NCBI GenBank assembly: GCA_025353305.1
Contig: JANXQX010000107.1
Coordinates: forward strand, 1 to 5,023
Length of the DNA stretch: 5,023 nucleotides
Direction of reading: 5' to 3'
Origin: Holophagaceae bacterium
Lineage (GTDB): Bacteria; Acidobacteriota; Holophagae; Holophagales; Holophagaceae
Positions 4,854 through 5,023 of this stretch are shown in pieces. The notes under the pieces are model-generated. The model saw nothing but the letters and a program-made list of their open reading frames with translations, did no database searches and was not told the DNA's origin. Made by a program: the position numbers and the translations under genes. Positions within the stretch are counted from its first letter, which is position 1, and each line of letters starts with the position of its first letter.

Positions 4854-5023
4854 ATGTCGATTCAGATGAAACACCTCGAGCGCATTCTAGATCGCAGCAT
4901 TGAGGCTGTTGTCGACGAGGTTCGAAATGGCCTTACCTTGGCGGCAATCTACCCAACCCTTGGAAAGATCCATCCAGCCGAGGGGCGAGAACGACAAATT
5001 CAGCATGTAGTTTTTTCAGCCAT
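4854..5023 (+). CDS. Cassette 5 protein, unknown, truncated by the window edge
   Basis: An open frame starts at ATG 4854, 19 bases after the attC core, and stays open to the window end (56 complete codons). AGGT at 4845-4848 lies 5 bases upstream. The visible N-terminus, beginning MSIQMKHLERILDRS, is helical and charged and looks like genuine coding sequence, with an amphipathic stretch to about residue 25 (EAVVDEVRNG). I do not recognise the family. Its leader, AGGTTCCCC before ATG, resembles that of cassette 1 (AGGTCCCC). Position right after a core site is the main support. Confidence 0.65.
   Translation, partial: MSIQMKHLERILDRSIEAVVDEVRNGLTLAAIYPTLGKIHPAEGRERQIQHVVFSA

Larger units (their letters stand above)
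2085..5023 (+). mobile_element. Integron gene cassette array (right end beyond window)
   Basis: Four attC sites alternate with short single genes, all in the same orientation, with each gene followed within a few bases, or overlapped, by its attC. Recombination is known to occur between G and TT of the core site. This gives cassettes ending at 2799, 3412, 4210 and 4828, so the complete ones are 613, 798 and 618 bp, typical cassette sizes. Base composition drops compared with the region before 2065. No tyrosine recombinase gene (intI) and no clear attI is visible, so the array is either the inside of a larger chromosomal integron or an integrase-less cluster. The left limit is uncertain because the first cassette lacks a recognisable core site on its left. 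Confidence 0.85.

Noticed and set aside
2107..5023. CRISPR array suggested by repeated elements about 0.6-0.8 kb apart
   Set aside because: The repeats are imperfect, far apart and palindromic, and they alternate with genes, which fits attC sites and not CRISPR repeats.

Overview
The window joins two different kinds of DNA. The left part (1 to about 2065) is G+C-rich and holds two co-directional genes: a leucine-rich-repeat-like protein and a downstream partner of unknown function. The right part (about 2085 to 5023) is less G+C-rich on average and is a run of integron gene cassettes, all on the + strand. The sequence does not settle the taxon. A high-G+C backbone with an A+T-richer cassette array fits an environmental bacterium, and no ribosomal or housekeeping marker is present.

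The array is defined by four attC recombination sites, at about 2707-2805, 3295-3418, 4159-4216 and 4710-4834. Each has an inverse core close to RYYYAAC, inner arms that pair imperfectly with extra bases on one side only, and a core site starting GTTAG. Cutting after the G of each core gives three complete cassettes (2800-3412, 3413-4210, 4211-4828), one cassette with an unclear left end (ending at 2799), and the start of a fifth. No integrase gene and no clear attI site lie in the window. It is therefore either an internal slice of a longer array or a cluster of attC sites lacking an integrase.

Cassette cargo in order: (1) a 201-residue protein with a possible PD-(D/E)XK-like nuclease core whose lysine position is glutamate; (2) a 156-residue GIY-YIG-like protein; (3) a 240-residue CobB-type sirtuin that keeps the NAD and catalytic motifs and the Tyr-x-x-Arg acyl-pocket pair but has lost the zinc cysteines; (4) a 180-residue GIY-YIG-like protein whose C-terminus is encoded by its own attC site; (5) an unrecognised partial gene running off the right edge.

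The cassettes are separate units and need not act together. Three probable nuclease-fold proteins and an NAD-consuming enzyme in one short array do suggest a defence or DNA-conflict role, which is inference only. Expression probably depends on a promoter further upstream or weak cassette-borne signals. In cassettes 2 and 3 the purine-rich core site itself may serve as the ribosome binding site.
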